Notes: generated from the sequence alone by a model not told the origin. Shown: positions 48,824 to 57,591, counted from the first letter of the stretch. The stretch: DNA of 64,000 bases from Beijerinckiaceae bacterium RH AL1 (GCA_901457705.2 LR590083.2:3968597-4032596); one strand, 5' to 3'. Numbers and translations are program-made.

Positions 48824-49588
48824 TCAATCGCGCGGGTCGGGCGCGTGCCACGTGCCGAGCGCCAGCCGCTCCGCACCCGCCATCGCCAGGAACAGTGCGA
48901 CGCCGGCGAGCGTGATTAGCACCAGCGCCGCGAACATGCGCGGAATGTCGGTGTCGTAGCTCGCCTGCAGGATCACGCTCGCGAGCCCGGAGTTGCGGCC
49001 GCCGGTGCCGGCGACGAATTCCGCGACGACCGCGCCGATCAGCGCCAGCCCGCTCGAGATCCGCAAGCCGGCGAAGAAGAACGGCAGCGCCGACGGGATG
49101 CGCAGGCGCACCAGCGTCTGCAGCCGGCTCGCCTTCTCGAGCCGGAACAGGTCGCGCAGGCCCGGATCGACGCTGCGCAGCCCGGCCGTCGTGTTGGCGA
49201 TGATCGGGAACACCGCGACCACCGTCGCGCAGATCACCAGCGCCGCCTGCGTGTTCTTGACCAGGATCACGATCAGCGGCGCGATCGCGACGATGGGCGT
49301 CACCTGCAGCATCACGGCATAAGGGAACAGGCTGCGCTCGATCGCCCGGCTCTGCACGAAGAGGAACGCCGCGAGCGTGCCGAGCGCGACGGAGAGCGCG
49401 AAGGCCGCGAAGGTCACCGCGATCGTCGCCGCCAGCGCGCGAAGAAGCTGCGGCGCGTCGCGCCAGAGCTCGAGCGCGATGGCGCTCGGCATCGGGAAGA
49501 TGTAGGGCGGCACGGCATAGGCGCGGCAAAGCGCTTCCCACGCCGCGAGCACGACGAGGCCGGTGACGAGCGGCTCGATGCGGCTCAT
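48824..49588 (-). CDS. ABC transporter permease (NitT/TauT type)
   Basis: Inner-membrane permease of the SsuC/TauC/NrtB family, 254 residues, about six helices. It opens PLVTGLVVLAAWEALCRAYA then VPPYIFPMPSAIALELW, characteristic of this family. The EAA coupling loop is RLEKASRLQTLVRLRIPSAL, followed by FFAGLRISSGLALIGAVVAE. It overlaps the ATPase gene by 4 bp. Substrates in this family are sulfonates, nitrate, cyanate, pyrimidine precursors or thiamine precursors; none can be chosen. No substrate-binding protein gene is nearby. Confidence 0.92.
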   Translation of the reverse strand: MSRIEPLVTGLVVLAAWEALCRAYAVPPYIFPMPSAIALELWRDAPQLLRALAATIAVTFAAFALSVALGTLAAFLFVQSRAIERSLFPYAVMLQVTPIVAIAPLIVILVKNTQAALVICATVVAVFPIIANTTAGLRSVDPGLRDLFRLEKASRLQTLVRLRIPSALPFFFAGLRISSGLALIGAVVAEFVAGTGGRNSGLASVILQASYDTDIPRMFAALVLITLAGVALFLAMAGAERLALGTWHAPDPRD

Positions 49589-50355
49589 GCGTCGGCGCCC
49601 TCGGACGCCTCTGCGAGCGCCAGCGACAGCGTTCTGCACGTCTTCGCGAACGGCTCGCTAGCGCGAAAGCCCCGCTCGCGGGGCAGCGCTGCATCGTTTG
49701 AGATCACACGGACGATGCGGCCGGGGCGCGCCGCCATGACGACGATGCGCGTCGCCAGGAACGCCGCCTCGGTGATGGAATGCGTGACGAGCACCGCCGC
49801 GAAGCGCCGCTGCCACCAGAGCGCGGCGAGATCGGCATCGAGGCGGTTCCGGGTGATCTCGTCGAGCGCGCCGAACGGCTCGTCGAGCAGCAGCAGGTCC
49901 GGCTCGGTGACCATCGCGCGGGCGATCGACACGCGCATGCGCATGCCGCCGGAGAGCTCGCGCGGATAGGCGCCGGCCTTCTCGGCGAGGCCGACGCGGG
50001 CGAGCGCCGCGGCGGCTCTGGCGTCGGCCGCGGTGCGCGGCACGCCGGCGAGATCGAGCGGCAGGCGCACGTTGGCCGCGGCGCGCGCCCACGGCATCAG
50101 CGTCGGGTCCTGGAAGACGAAGGCGAGCCGGCGCGCTGCGCCGCCGCCCCACAGCGCGATCCGGCCGCCCGTCGGCGCCTCCAGCCCGGCGATCATCCGC
50201 AGAAGCGTGCTCTTGCCGCAGCCCGACGGGCCGATGATCGCGACGAGCTCGCCGGACGCGACGGCGAGATCGGTCGGCGCCAGCGCCCGCGTGCCGTCGG
50301 CAAACGTCTTCTCTGCCGCGACGATCTCGACGGCCGGGCTGATGGGATGTGTCAC
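49585..50355 (-). CDS. ABC transporter ATPase (NitT/TauT type)
   Basis: Nucleotide-binding subunit of 256 residues. Walker A is IIGPSGCGKSTLLRMIAG, Q-loop FVFQDPTLMPWARAAANVRL, signature LSGGMRMRVSIARAM, Walker B LLLLDEPFGALDEITRNRLD, and the H-loop His in AVLVTHSITEAAFLATRIVV. The DALDE-type D-loop and the ITRxxLD tail are typical of SsuB/TauB/NrtD. It drives the permease encoded just downstream. Confidence 0.94.
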   Translation of the reverse strand: MTHPISPAVEIVAAEKTFADGTRALAPTDLAVASGELVAIIGPSGCGKSTLLRMIAGLEAPTGGRIALWGGGAARRLAFVFQDPTLMPWARAAANVRLPLDLAGVPRTAADARAAAALARVGLAEKAGAYPRELSGGMRMRVSIARAMVTEPDLLLLDEPFGALDEITRNRLDADLAALWWQRRFAAVLVTHSITEAAFLATRIVVMAARPGRIVRVISNDAALPRERGFRASEPFAKTCRTLSLALAEASEGADA

Positions 50356-50466
50356 GGCACGAAGCTTTGCGGCGCGGGCGCCCGTATCGCAAGGGCTCAG
50401 GCTCGCCAGCCGCGCCGCGGGCCGCTAAAGCTCGGCGGATCCAAGAATCGACACGGGGGACCATCC

Positions 50467-50568
50467 ATGGACATCGGCCAGCTCGTCATCGGCCTCGCGG
50501 GCATGCTGCTCGGCGCGGTCTGCGTCGTCGCCGCTCTGCGCGCGCGCAGCCCCGGCTCGCACGCCTAG
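50467..50568 (+). CDS. Small single-span membrane protein
   Basis: A 33-residue frame with one hydrophobic helix (IGQLVIGLAGMLLGAVCVVA) and a basic tail. A GGGGGAC site precedes the ATG. Its stop overlaps the end of the convergent rsmJ gene by 4 bp. No homology is known to me; it is predicted on coding pattern only. Confidence 0.45.
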   Translation: MDIGQLVIGLAGMLLGAVCVVAALRARSPGSHA

Positions 50569-51230
50569 CCCGACTGCCTGACGCCAGCCCGCGAGACGCC
50601 GGGGCGCACGAACACGTCGTAGCGCACGGTCTTGCCCTCATGGCTGTGCGACGGCGCGGGCACGCCCGGCGGCAGCGGCGCCCGCAGCGGCCATTTGACG
50701 ACGACCCGGGCCGCGGGCGAGGCGAGCGCGGCGGCGATCAGCTCGGCCGAATCGGGATCGTCGCCGACGAGCGCACGCAGGCGCCGCATCTCCGCCTTGA
50801 CGAGCGCCGAGCCGAGTCGCGCTGGGTGCATCGGATCGACCGTCACGACATCGGCCGCGAGCCCCGGCAGGATTTTTCGCGCGTCGCCGGCCGCCAGCGT
50901 CATCCGCCCGGCAATTGCGGCATGCTCGGCGCCGGCCTCAGCCAGCGCGGCGATCGCCTCGGCAAGCAGCCGCTGGACGGCCGGCACGCGCTCGACCAGC
51001 GTCACCTCGGCGCCGAGCGAGGCCAGCAAAAAGGCATCGCGGCCGAGCCCTGCCGTCGCGTCGACGACCCTGAGCGGCCGCCCCGGCTTCAGCCCGACGG
51101 CCCGCACCAGCGCGTGACCGCGCCCGGCGCCGGAGCGATGGCGATGCCCGACGGCGCCGCCGAGAAAGTCGACCACCGGCGGGTCGTCCCGCGGCGGATC
51201 GAAGCGCTGCCGCGTGCGCAGCTCAGTCAT
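50565..51230 (-). CDS. rsmJ: 16S rRNA guanine-1516 N2-methyltransferase-like protein (RsmJ)
   Basis: SAM-dependent methyltransferase, 221 residues. RsmJ features are DFLGGAVGHRHRSGAGRGHA, the motif VVDATAGLGRDAFLLASLGA, VERVPAVQRLL, the catalytic-type VDPMHPAR (DPM(Y/F)P in most members) and VVKWPLRAPLPP. RsmJ is best known from gammaproteobacteria but occurs in Hyphomicrobiales. Function inferred from these motifs. Confidence 0.88.
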   Translation of the reverse strand: MTELRTRQRFDPPRDDPPVVDFLGGAVGHRHRSGAGRGHALVRAVGLKPGRPLRVVDATAGLGRDAFLLASLGAEVTLVERVPAVQRLLAEAIAALAEAGAEHAAIAGRMTLAAGDARKILPGLAADVVTVDPMHPARLGSALVKAEMRRLRALVGDDPDSAELIAAALASPAARVVVKWPLRAPLPPGVPAPSHSHEGKTVRYDVFVRPGVSRAGVRQSG

Positions 51231-51289
51231 TCCTGTGCACGTCGTTCGATACCCTTGCCTTCGCGCACGCGGCGCGCTTTCACGCGCCC

Positions 51290-52477
51290 ATGGATATCAT
51301 CAAGCCGCGCGACGAGGACGAGGTTCTCGCTGCCGTCCAGTCTGCCCTTCTCTCCGAGACGCCGCTCGAAGTCGTCGGTCACGGCTCGAAGCGCGGCCTC
51401 GGCCATGCCGTGGCGGCGGCGGCGCAGCTCGACCTCTCCGGCCTCAGCGGCGTCGACCTCTACGAGCCGACGGAGCTGGTGCTGCGCGCCAAGCCCGCGA
51501 CGCCGCTCGACGAGATCGAGGCGCTGCTCGATGCCCACAGCCAGGAGCTCGCCTTCGAGCCGATGAACCCGGGCACGCTATGGCGCGGCAACCGCACCGG
51601 CACGCTCGGCGGCGCCGTGGCCGTCAACGCCGGCGGGCCGCGCCGCATCAAGGCCGGCGCGGCGCGCGACCACGTGCTCGGCTTCCGCGCCGTCTCCGGC
51701 CGCGGCGACATCTTCAAGTCGGGCGGCCAGGTGATGAAGAACGTCACCGGCTACGACCTGTCGAAGCTGATGGCCGGCTCGCACGGCACGCTCGCGGTGA
51801 TGACCGAGGTGACGGTGAAGGTGCTGCCGAAGGCCGAGACCGAGCGCACGTTCCTGATGTACGGGCTCGACGAGGCGGCGGCCTGCGCTGCGCTGCGCGA
51901 GGCCTCGGGCCTCTCCTACGAGACCTCGAGCTTCGCCTGCCTGCCCGACGGCGGCTGGGCCGACCTGCCGCCGGGCTGCTGCCTGGCGCTGCGGCTCGAG
52001 GGGCCGGCCGTGTCGGTCGACACGCGCTTCGAGGACCTCGTCGCGCACTTCGGCCCGCGCGGCAACGTCGACGACCTCGGCGAGGCGGCCTCGCGTCGCC
52101 TGTGGGCGGGGCTGCGCGACGCGGCGCCGGTGGCGGACGTCGCCGGCCCGGTGTGGCGCGTCTCGACGGCCCCCTCGGCCGGCGCCGCCTTCGTCGCCGA
52201 TGTGCGCGCCGCAGGCGTGCCGGTGACCCGCTGGTACTACGACTGGGCCGGCGGCCTGGTGTGGCTCGCGCTCGAAGGCAGCGAGCCGCATGCCGCGAAG
52301 GTCCGCGAGACGCTGGCGCGCCATGGCGGCCACGCGACGCTGGTGCGTGCCGACGACGCCGTCCGCGCCACGACGCCGGTGTTCCACCCGCAGCCCGCGC
52401 CGCTCGCGGCGCTGTCGAAGCGCATCAAGGCGAGCTTCGATCCCGCCGGCATCCTCAATCCCGGGCGGGTGGGCTAG
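51290..52477 (+). CDS. glcE: Glycolate oxidase subunit GlcE
   Basis: FAD-binding subunit of glycolate oxidase, 395 residues. It starts KPRDEDEVLAAVQSALLSET and has the PP-loop-type FAD site LEVVGHGSKRGLG, LGGAVAVNAGGPRRIKAGAA and the family stretch GFRAVSGRGDIFKSGGQVMK followed by NVTGYDLSKLMAGSHGTLAV. The end is FDPAGILNPGRVG, shared by GlcD and GlcE. The ATG at 51290 is the standard start. glcD and glcF are not beside it, although they usually are; they may lie elsewhere. Confidence 0.95.
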   Translation: MDIIKPRDEDEVLAAVQSALLSETPLEVVGHGSKRGLGHAVAAAAQLDLSGLSGVDLYEPTELVLRAKPATPLDEIEALLDAHSQELAFEPMNPGTLWRGNRTGTLGGAVAVNAGGPRRIKAGAARDHVLGFRAVSGRGDIFKSGGQVMKNVTGYDLSKLMAGSHGTLAVMTEVTVKVLPKAETERTFLMYGLDEAAACAALREASGLSYETSSFACLPDGGWADLPPGCCLALRLEGPAVSVDTRFEDLVAHFGPRGNVDDLGEAASRRLWAGLRDAAPVADVAGPVWRVSTAPSAGAAFVADVRAAGVPVTRWYYDWAGGLVWLALEGSEPHAAKVRETLARHGGHATLVRADDAVRATTPVFHPQPAPLAALSKRIKASFDPAGILNPGRVG

Positions 52478-52489
52478 CTCTCGGATCAG

Positions 52490-54718
52490 CTAGAGGAAGC
52501 TCTGCGGGTCGACGTCGAACGCGACCTTCACCCCGCCGCGCGGCGGCGGCGCGGCCTCGGCAAGCGCACGCAGAAATCCCTGCAGATCGCTGCGGCGTGG
52601 CGCCTTCACCAGCAGCCGGAAGCGGTGGCGCCCGGAGAGGATGGCGATCGGCGCCTCGGCGGGCCCGAGCAAAATGGTCTCGTCCTCGCGCGGAATGCCG
52701 CCGGCGGCGGCGAGGCGCCAGCGATCGGACGGCGGCAGCTTGAACGCCGCCTGCGCCAGCGCACGGGCGTGCGCCTGCGCCCCGGCGAAGTCGGGACCGG
52801 AGACGATGATCGCGGCGAGGCGGCCGAACGGCGGCAGGCCGGCCCGCTCGCGGCCGCGCGTCTCCTCGGCATAGAAGCGCTCGCCTTCGCCCGAGACGAG
52901 CGCACGAATGACCGGATGGTCGGGTTGCCACGTCTGCAGCAGTGCCCGGCCCGGCTTCTCGAAGCGGCCGGCACGTCCCGTCACCTGCTGCAGAAGCTGA
53001 AACGTGCGCTCGGCGGCACGCGGGTCGCCGGTCGACAAGCCGATGTCGGCGTCGACGACGCCGACGAGCGTCAGCGACGGAAAGTTGTGGCCCTTCGCGA
53101 CGAGCTGCGTGCCGATGACGATGTCGCAGCGCCCGTCCGCCACCGCGTCGAGCTCCTCGCGCAGCTTGTCGGGACCGCCCAGGATATCCGAGGAGAGCGT
53201 GAGGATGCGCGCGTCCGGAAACCGCTCCGCCGCCTCCTCGGCGAGACGCTCGATGCCGGGGCCGCAGGGCACGAGCTGCGTGCCCTCGCAGACGGGGCAG
53301 AGCTCCGGCCGCCGCTCCTGATGGCCGCAATGGTGGCAGACGAGGGCGTGGCGGAAGCGATGCTCGACGAGCCAGGTCGCGCAGTTCGGGCACTGGAAGC
53401 GATGACCGCAGGTCCGGCAAAGGGTGAGGGGCGCATAGCCGCGGCGGTTGAGGAAGAGCAGCGCCTGCTCGCCGCGGCCGATCGTGTCGCGCATCGCCTG
53501 CTCCAGCGGCGGCGCGACGAAGCGGCCGCGCGGCGGCGGATCGCGGCGCAGGTCGAGCGCGCGGATCGCCGGCAGCGGCCGCGCGCCGTAGCGGCCCGGC
53601 AGGACGAGATGCGCGTAGCGGCCCTGGCGCGCGTTGACCTGCGTCTCGAGCGACGGCGTCGCCGAGGCGAGCACGACAGCCGCCTCCTCGATGCGCCCAC
53701 GGACCACCGCCATGTCGCGGGCGTGGTAGGTGACGCCGTCCTCCTGCTTGTAGGCGGCCTCGTGCTCCTCGTCGACGAAGATGACCGAAAGGTCACGGAA
53801 CGGCAGGAACAGCGCCGAGCGCGCGCCGACGACCACCTTCGCCTCGCCGGTCGCGACCGCATGCCAGACGGCATAGCGCCGGCGCGGCGGGACGGCCGAG
53901 TGCCACTCCGCCGGCAGGGCGCCGAACCGCGCCGCGAAACGCGACAGAAACTGCGTGGTCAGCGCGATCTCCGGCAGCAGGACCAGCGCCTGCCGCCCCT
54001 CGCGCAGGGCCGCCGCGACGGCCTCCATGTAGACCTCGGTCTTGCCGGAGCCGGTGACCCCTTCGAGGAGGCTGACGCCGAAGCGCCGCTGGGCGACAGC
54101 GGCGGCGAGCTGCTCGGCGGCGCGTGCCTGCGCCGGGGAAAGGCGCGGCGCCGCATGATCCCACGCGAGCGGCGCGACCGGCGGCTCGGCCGGGATCTCG
54201 ACGAGCGCGAGCGCGCCGGCGGCGAGGAGCGCGTTGACGACCGCCGTCGTGCAGCCCGCCGCCTCGGCCAATGCGCCCTTGCCGAGCAGCGGCGCCGCGG
54301 CGGCCGCCGCCAGCACCTTTTCGCGCGCCGGCGTCATCTTGTCAGGCGTCGTCCCGGTGACCTGCAGGCCAAAGCGCGGCGCCGCCGGCCCGCCGGCGAA
54401 AGGCGCACGGAGACACATGCGCAGCACCATGCCGCGCGGGCTCAGCGTCCAGCTCGCGACCCAATCGACGAACTGGCGAAGCTTGTCGGGCAGGCGGGGG
54501 ACGTCGAGCTTGGACGCGACCGGCTTCAGGCCCGCGCGCGTCGCCGTGCCGAGTCCCCAGACGACCCCGATCGTCGGGCGCGGCCCGAGCGCGACCTCGA
54601 CGATGTCGCCCGCCGCGAGGTCGAGGTCGCCGACGAGGTAGGAATAGGCTTGGTCGACGGCGACCGGCACCAGCACGTCGGCGATGCGAGAGGCCGGCGG
54701 ACCGGGCTGTTCGAGCAT
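52490..54718 (-). CDS. priA: Primosomal protein N' (replication restart helicase PriA)
   Basis: Superfamily-2 3'-5' DNA helicase, 742 residues, that reloads the replisome at stalled forks. It has the N-terminal 3'BD (ADVLVPVAVDQAYSYLVGDL), Walker A LLEGVTGSGKTEVYMEAV, DEEH box in VIFVDEEHEAAYKQED, and the zinc-binding cysteine set (LCRTCGHRFQCPNCATWLVE, CHHCGHQERRPELCPVCEGT). Motifs GTQLVAKGHNFPSLTLVGVV and QVTGRAGRFEKPG follow. The ATG at 54718 is the natural start. Confidence 0.97.
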   Translation of the reverse strand: MLEQPGPPASRIADVLVPVAVDQAYSYLVGDLDLAAGDIVEVALGPRPTIGVVWGLGTATRAGLKPVASKLDVPRLPDKLRQFVDWVASWTLSPRGMVLRMCLRAPFAGGPAAPRFGLQVTGTTPDKMTPAREKVLAAAAAAPLLGKGALAEAAGCTTAVVNALLAAGALALVEIPAEPPVAPLAWDHAAPRLSPAQARAAEQLAAAVAQRRFGVSLLEGVTGSGKTEVYMEAVAAALREGRQALVLLPEIALTTQFLSRFAARFGALPAEWHSAVPPRRRYAVWHAVATGEAKVVVGARSALFLPFRDLSVIFVDEEHEAAYKQEDGVTYHARDMAVVRGRIEEAAVVLASATPSLETQVNARQGRYAHLVLPGRYGARPLPAIRALDLRRDPPPRGRFVAPPLEQAMRDTIGRGEQALLFLNRRGYAPLTLCRTCGHRFQCPNCATWLVEHRFRHALVCHHCGHQERRPELCPVCEGTQLVPCGPGIERLAEEAAERFPDARILTLSSDILGGPDKLREELDAVADGRCDIVIGTQLVAKGHNFPSLTLVGVVDADIGLSTGDPRAAERTFQLLQQVTGRAGRFEKPGRALLQTWQPDHPVIRALVSGEGERFYAEETRGRERAGLPPFGRLAAIIVSGPDFAGAQAHARALAQAAFKLPPSDRWRLAAAGGIPREDETILLGPAEAPIAILSGRHRFRLLVKAPRRSDLQGFLRALAEAAPPPRGGVKVAFDVDPQSFL

Positions 54719-54773
54719 GCGCCGCTATAGCATCGCGCCGCGCAGGCGAACCACGCACGAAACGACACGCACG

Positions 54774-54838
54774 AAAAAGCCGGCGGGCGCAAAGCACCAC
54801 CGCCGGCTCGTTGTTTCAGGAGATCGCGAGTAGCCCTT
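54774..54838. repeat. Direct repeat copy 1, with minus-strand terminator
   Basis: Sixty-five bases nearly identical to 55902-55966 (about three mismatches). On the minus strand it reads as the last codons of the HiPIP gene with an altered stop, then the stem GCCGGCGG / CCGCCGGC and a T-run. Here it terminates the Imm30-like gene. It is a vestigial copy of the HiPIP gene end. Confidence 0.85.
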
Positions 54839-54854
54839 TAGCGGATGCTGGCTC

Positions 54855-55304
54855 TCACCCGATGATTTCGGCGGCAGTTACGCCGAATTGGGCGGGATGT
54901 TCCTCCTTGAGAGCCGCGCAAATCCCTCTTGCGATTGCGGCGGTCTCCGCATCGGCTTGATAGATGCGCTTTTTGATCTCCATCCTGAATTTCTCAGAAT
55001 TGAGGCAGCTGCCCATGATAAACGATGCCCAGTCGGGCGACTTCCGATGAAGCTCTGGAAGCACATCGACATAGGCCTCGGCGTATTGGCGATAATCGAA
55101 CCTTTCCGCCCCGTGCAAAATCGCCCACATGAGATCTTGCAGCTCATGGGAGTCGTCGAGCAGAAGAAGCGTGCCCCGCAGCACGCGAGGGTTCTGGAGC
55201 GAAAGCAGATTCTCCAGCGCTTTCGAAAACTCCTCGTTGATGTCGCCTTCTTCGCGCAACACCGCTTCGACACGTGCCAAAGCGCTTTCGACATCCGCCG
55301 TCAT
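54855..55304 (-). CDS. Imm30-like immunity protein
   Basis: A 149-residue cytoplasmic all-alpha protein: ALARVEAVLREEGDINEEFS, LLSLQNPRVLRGTLLLLDDS, HELQDLMWAILHGAERFDYR, VLPELHRKSPDWASFIMGSC and LNSEKFRMEIKKRI. These fit the Imm30 family of polymorphic-toxin immunity proteins, especially the D-x(2-3)-Q/VM...E..D and (A/S)P-W...LNS pattern. No toxin gene is adjacent. ATG 55304 has AAAGGG at good spacing; ATG 55322 is an alternative. Its GC content is clearly lower than in neighbouring genes, which suggests transfer. Confidence 0.6.
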   Translation of the reverse strand: MTADVESALARVEAVLREEGDINEEFSKALENLLSLQNPRVLRGTLLLLDDSHELQDLMWAILHGAERFDYRQYAEAYVDVLPELHRKSPDWASFIMGSCLNSEKFRMEIKKRIYQADAETAAIARGICAALKEEHPAQFGVTAAEIIG

Positions 55305-55400
55305 CCTTGGCCCTTTCGCCATCTACCGCTCGACATCACAATCTGCGCGCCAACAGCCTAGGGTCACTTGCGCGCCACTCGCTCCTTGTGGAGGTCCGGC

Positions 55401-55693
55401 ATGCTCGACATCGACGCGACGCACGAGAGACCCCGAAAGCTTCTCGAAAAACCGACGTAGACGCGATCGAGGATGTCTGCGAGGCGATCGACCAGTCTGA
55501 AGACGGTCTTCTTTTCGTTCCCGATCTCTTGTCGATACTAGAAGAAAACCCCGACTTCGACTTCGGCACTCCCGGCCCGATCGTGCACACTGTGGAAAGA
55601 TATTTTCGCCAGGGATACGAACAGTGTCTGGTCGCATCTCTTCAGAAAAGACCGACGTGCACGGCGACGAACGAGACGGCTACATTTCTTTGA
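55401..55693 (+). pseudogene. Frameshifted, perhaps truncated, hypothetical gene beside the Imm30-like gene
   Basis: ATG 55401 with a GGAG site starts MLDIDATHERPRKLLEKPT and stops at 55460. The adjacent frame continues naturally: DVDAIEDVCEAIDQSEDGLL, PDLLSILEENPDFDFGTPGP, IVHTVERYFRQGYEQCLVAS. One more A in the A5 run at 55447-55451 would join them to about 97 residues. The FGTPGPIVH motif recalls small uncharacterised proteins found with immunity genes, but I cannot name the family. The end (TCTATNETATFL) looks unnatural, so it may be truncated too. Confidence 0.45.
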
Positions 55694-55901
55694 TGATAAA
55701 AATATCCGCTGCTTAGAGATTAAACGCCGAGATCAGAAAGACCGCGGTCCACTTCCTCCAGTAGCCTTTATATGAAATTGTTAGGCCAAGCCTCGGCCGA
55801 CGAATTTTAGCGGGCTGCCGCACCCACCCCGTCGGCCAGCAGGCTAGGTTCCCCGCTCGCCCGTGCTGTTCGTGCGAGCCATCGTCAGTAAGGCGGAAAA
55901 C

Positions 55902-55966
55902 AAAAAGCCGGCGGGCGCAAAGCACCACCGCCGGCTCGTTGTCTCAGGAGATCGCAACTAGCCCTT
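55902..55966. repeat. Direct repeat copy 2, end and terminator of the HiPIP gene
   Basis: Functional parent copy: it covers the last HiPIP codons with the TAG stop, then the stem GCCGGCGG / CCGCCGGC and, on the minus strand, a T-run. The 1.06-kb segment between the two copies is the low-GC part of this region. Confidence 0.85.
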
Positions 55967-56221
55967 AGGCGTGTAGAGGATGCACCAGCCGTTCTCGTTG
56001 ATCTCGCCGTCGACGAGCTTGCATTTGTTCGGCGCCACGAACTGCATGCAGTTGCCGCACTTGTTCGCGCCGTTCGGCTTGTCCTGGTACTTCGCGTCGG
56101 CCTGGCTCGTGCCCGCATAGGCCGCGGTCGTCACGAGACCCGCGCCCACGCCGACGGCCAACGCCGCGCCGCCCAAAACGCCGCGGCGGGAAATGCCACC
56201 GCGATCCGCCTGATCTGCCAT
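55958..56221 (-). CDS. High-potential iron-sulfur protein (HiPIP), Tat-exported
   Basis: Periplasmic 4Fe-4S electron carrier, 87 residues. The twin-arginine signal (RGGISRRGVLGGAALAVGVG) fits export of a folded cluster protein. The mature domain has the four cluster cysteines in CGNCMQF, NKCKLVDG and GWCILY, with the HiPIP spacing. HiPIPs carry electrons between respiratory or photosynthetic bc1-type complexes and oxidases or reaction centres; which of these applies cannot be told. A dedicated terminator follows. Confidence 0.95.
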   Translation of the reverse strand: MADQADRGGISRRGVLGGAALAVGVGAGLVTTAAYAGTSQADAKYQDKPNGANKCGNCMQFVAPNKCKLVDGEINENGWCILYTPKG

Positions 56222-56369
56222 CTGCTCTCTCCGGATAAACTGGATCGTCGAGCCGGAAGGTCCCGGCTGGTGTTTATAACGATTCCAATCGCAGAATGAT
56301 GCAGAGTTTCCGCCGCCCCCACCCCTACGAAAGTAAGAGTGGTTCTAAACTGGACGGATCGTCGCGCTA

Positions 56370-56759
56370 TCAGACGCGGGCGCGACCGACGTGCTTCTCG
56401 ATGATCGCGAGGTTGCGGACGTTGGCCTTGAACCACGTGTCGGCGAGATCGCCGAGGATCGGCGTCGCGCCGAGGACGAGGTCGAGCACGACGTTTCCGG
56501 CCATGGCGGTGAGCGCCGTCTTCGGCAGGCCGAGCCGCCGCCCCTCGTAGACGAAGTAGCAGGCGATGGCCGTCGTCGCGAGATCGCCGATGCCGGGCGC
56601 AAGGCCGATCAGCGAATCCGCACCGAAGCGGAAGCCGCCCGGCAGCCGCACGGCGGTATCGAGGAAATTCGCCAGCCAGCGCAGGCGCTTCATCGTCGCC
56701 TCGACGTCGACGTTCGCTGCGGTCTCGTAGCGGCCTGCAAATCCTGTCGCTGCGGTCAT
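56370..56759 (-). CDS. DUF4112 membrane protein
   Basis: A 129-residue protein with two hydrophobic segments. The DUF4112 signature is clear: LANFLDTAVRLPGGFRFGAD, SLIGLAPGIGDLATTAIACY, then KTALTAMAGNVVLDLVLGAT and PILGDLADTWFKANVRNLAI. It is probably an inner-membrane protein of unknown function, widely distributed in alphaproteobacteria. Confidence 0.92.
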   Translation of the reverse strand: MTAATGFAGRYETAANVDVEATMKRLRWLANFLDTAVRLPGGFRFGADSLIGLAPGIGDLATTAIACYFVYEGRRLGLPKTALTAMAGNVVLDLVLGATPILGDLADTWFKANVRNLAIIEKHVGRARV

Positions 56760-56841
56760 GACATGCCTCCTGCCGGTTCAATCCGGCGCAGCGAGACATG
56801 GTCACGGGTCGATCGGCCCGCAAGCGGGCGGCGCCGGCGCG

Positions 56842-57591
56842 CTACGAACCCTGGCGTCGTACGCCTACGGGCTGTGGAACCAACACCGGCTGGATCGCCG
56901 GCGCGATGCGCCGCGCCAGCCGGCGCAGGCCGACGGGGCGGTAGAGCTGCTTCGTCGCCTCGACGACGAGCACGCCGGCGCCGGGCAGCGCGAGCTGCGC
57001 GCCGATCCGCTCGAAGGCCGAGGCCGAGCGCAGGAACAGGCCGCGGCCGAACGGCGGCACGTAGAGCGCCTCCGCCCAATGCGTCGGCGAGAACAGCGTC
57101 TCCCGCATCAGGTCGCGGAGCTGGCTGCGCGAATAGGGCTGGCCGTGGCCGAACGGGGTCGTGTCGAGCCGTGCCCACAGCCCGGCGCGGCTCGGCGTGA
57201 CGGTGATGACGCGGCCGCCCGGCGTCAGCACCCGCCAGATCTCGGCGAGCAGCTCGCGCGGGTGCTCGGTGATCTCGAGCGCATGGACGAGCAGCACGCG
57301 ATCGACGCAGCTGTCCGGCAGCGGCAGGGCCGTGACGTCGACGAGCGCCGAGGCCGAGCGGCCGTTCGCCGGCCAGTTCACGACGCCCTGCTCGGCCGGC
57401 ATGAAGGCCATCACCCGCACCGCCTCGCCGCGATAGACCTCGAGGTAGGGCGTGGCATAGCCGAGGCCGAGCACCGTGTGACCGTGGCAGGCGTCGAACC
57501 GCGCCCGCAGGATGCGCCCGACGAGCCGGCGCGCCACCTCGCCGAGCGGCGAGGCGTAGAAGGTGCGCAGGTCGACGATGTCGAGGGCCAT
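56842..57591 (-). CDS. SAM-dependent methyltransferase (Methyltransf_11)
   Basis: A 249-residue protein divergent from gloB. The start DIVDLRTFYASPLGEVARRL and VLGLGYATPYLEVYRGEAVR (motif I) are typical of a Hyphomicrobiales subfamily located next to gloB. Further evidence is DRVLLVHALEITEHPRELLA, IWRVLTPGGRVITVTPSRAG and YSRSQLRDLMRETLFSP. Substrate unknown. The ATG at 57591 is the family start. The gloB neighbourhood is conserved in related genomes as far as I know, though the link is not understood. Confidence 0.88.
   Translation of the reverse strand: MALDIVDLRTFYASPLGEVARRLVGRILRARFDACHGHTVLGLGYATPYLEVYRGEAVRVMAFMPAEQGVVNWPANGRSASALVDVTALPLPDSCVDRVLLVHALEITEHPRELLAEIWRVLTPGGRVITVTPSRAGLWARLDTTPFGHGQPYSRSQLRDLMRETLFSPTHWAEALYVPPFGRGLFLRSASAFERIGAQLALPGAGVLVVEATKQLYRPVGLRRLARRIAPAIQPVLVPQPVGVRRQGS

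Noticed and set aside
52625-54730. 701-residue plus-strand open frame
   Set aside because: Antisense to priA, whose helicase motifs are unmistakable.
55713-55928. 71-residue minus-strand frame
   Set aside because: Its first residues come from the terminator repeat itself and a similar meaningless start appears at the other repeat copy.
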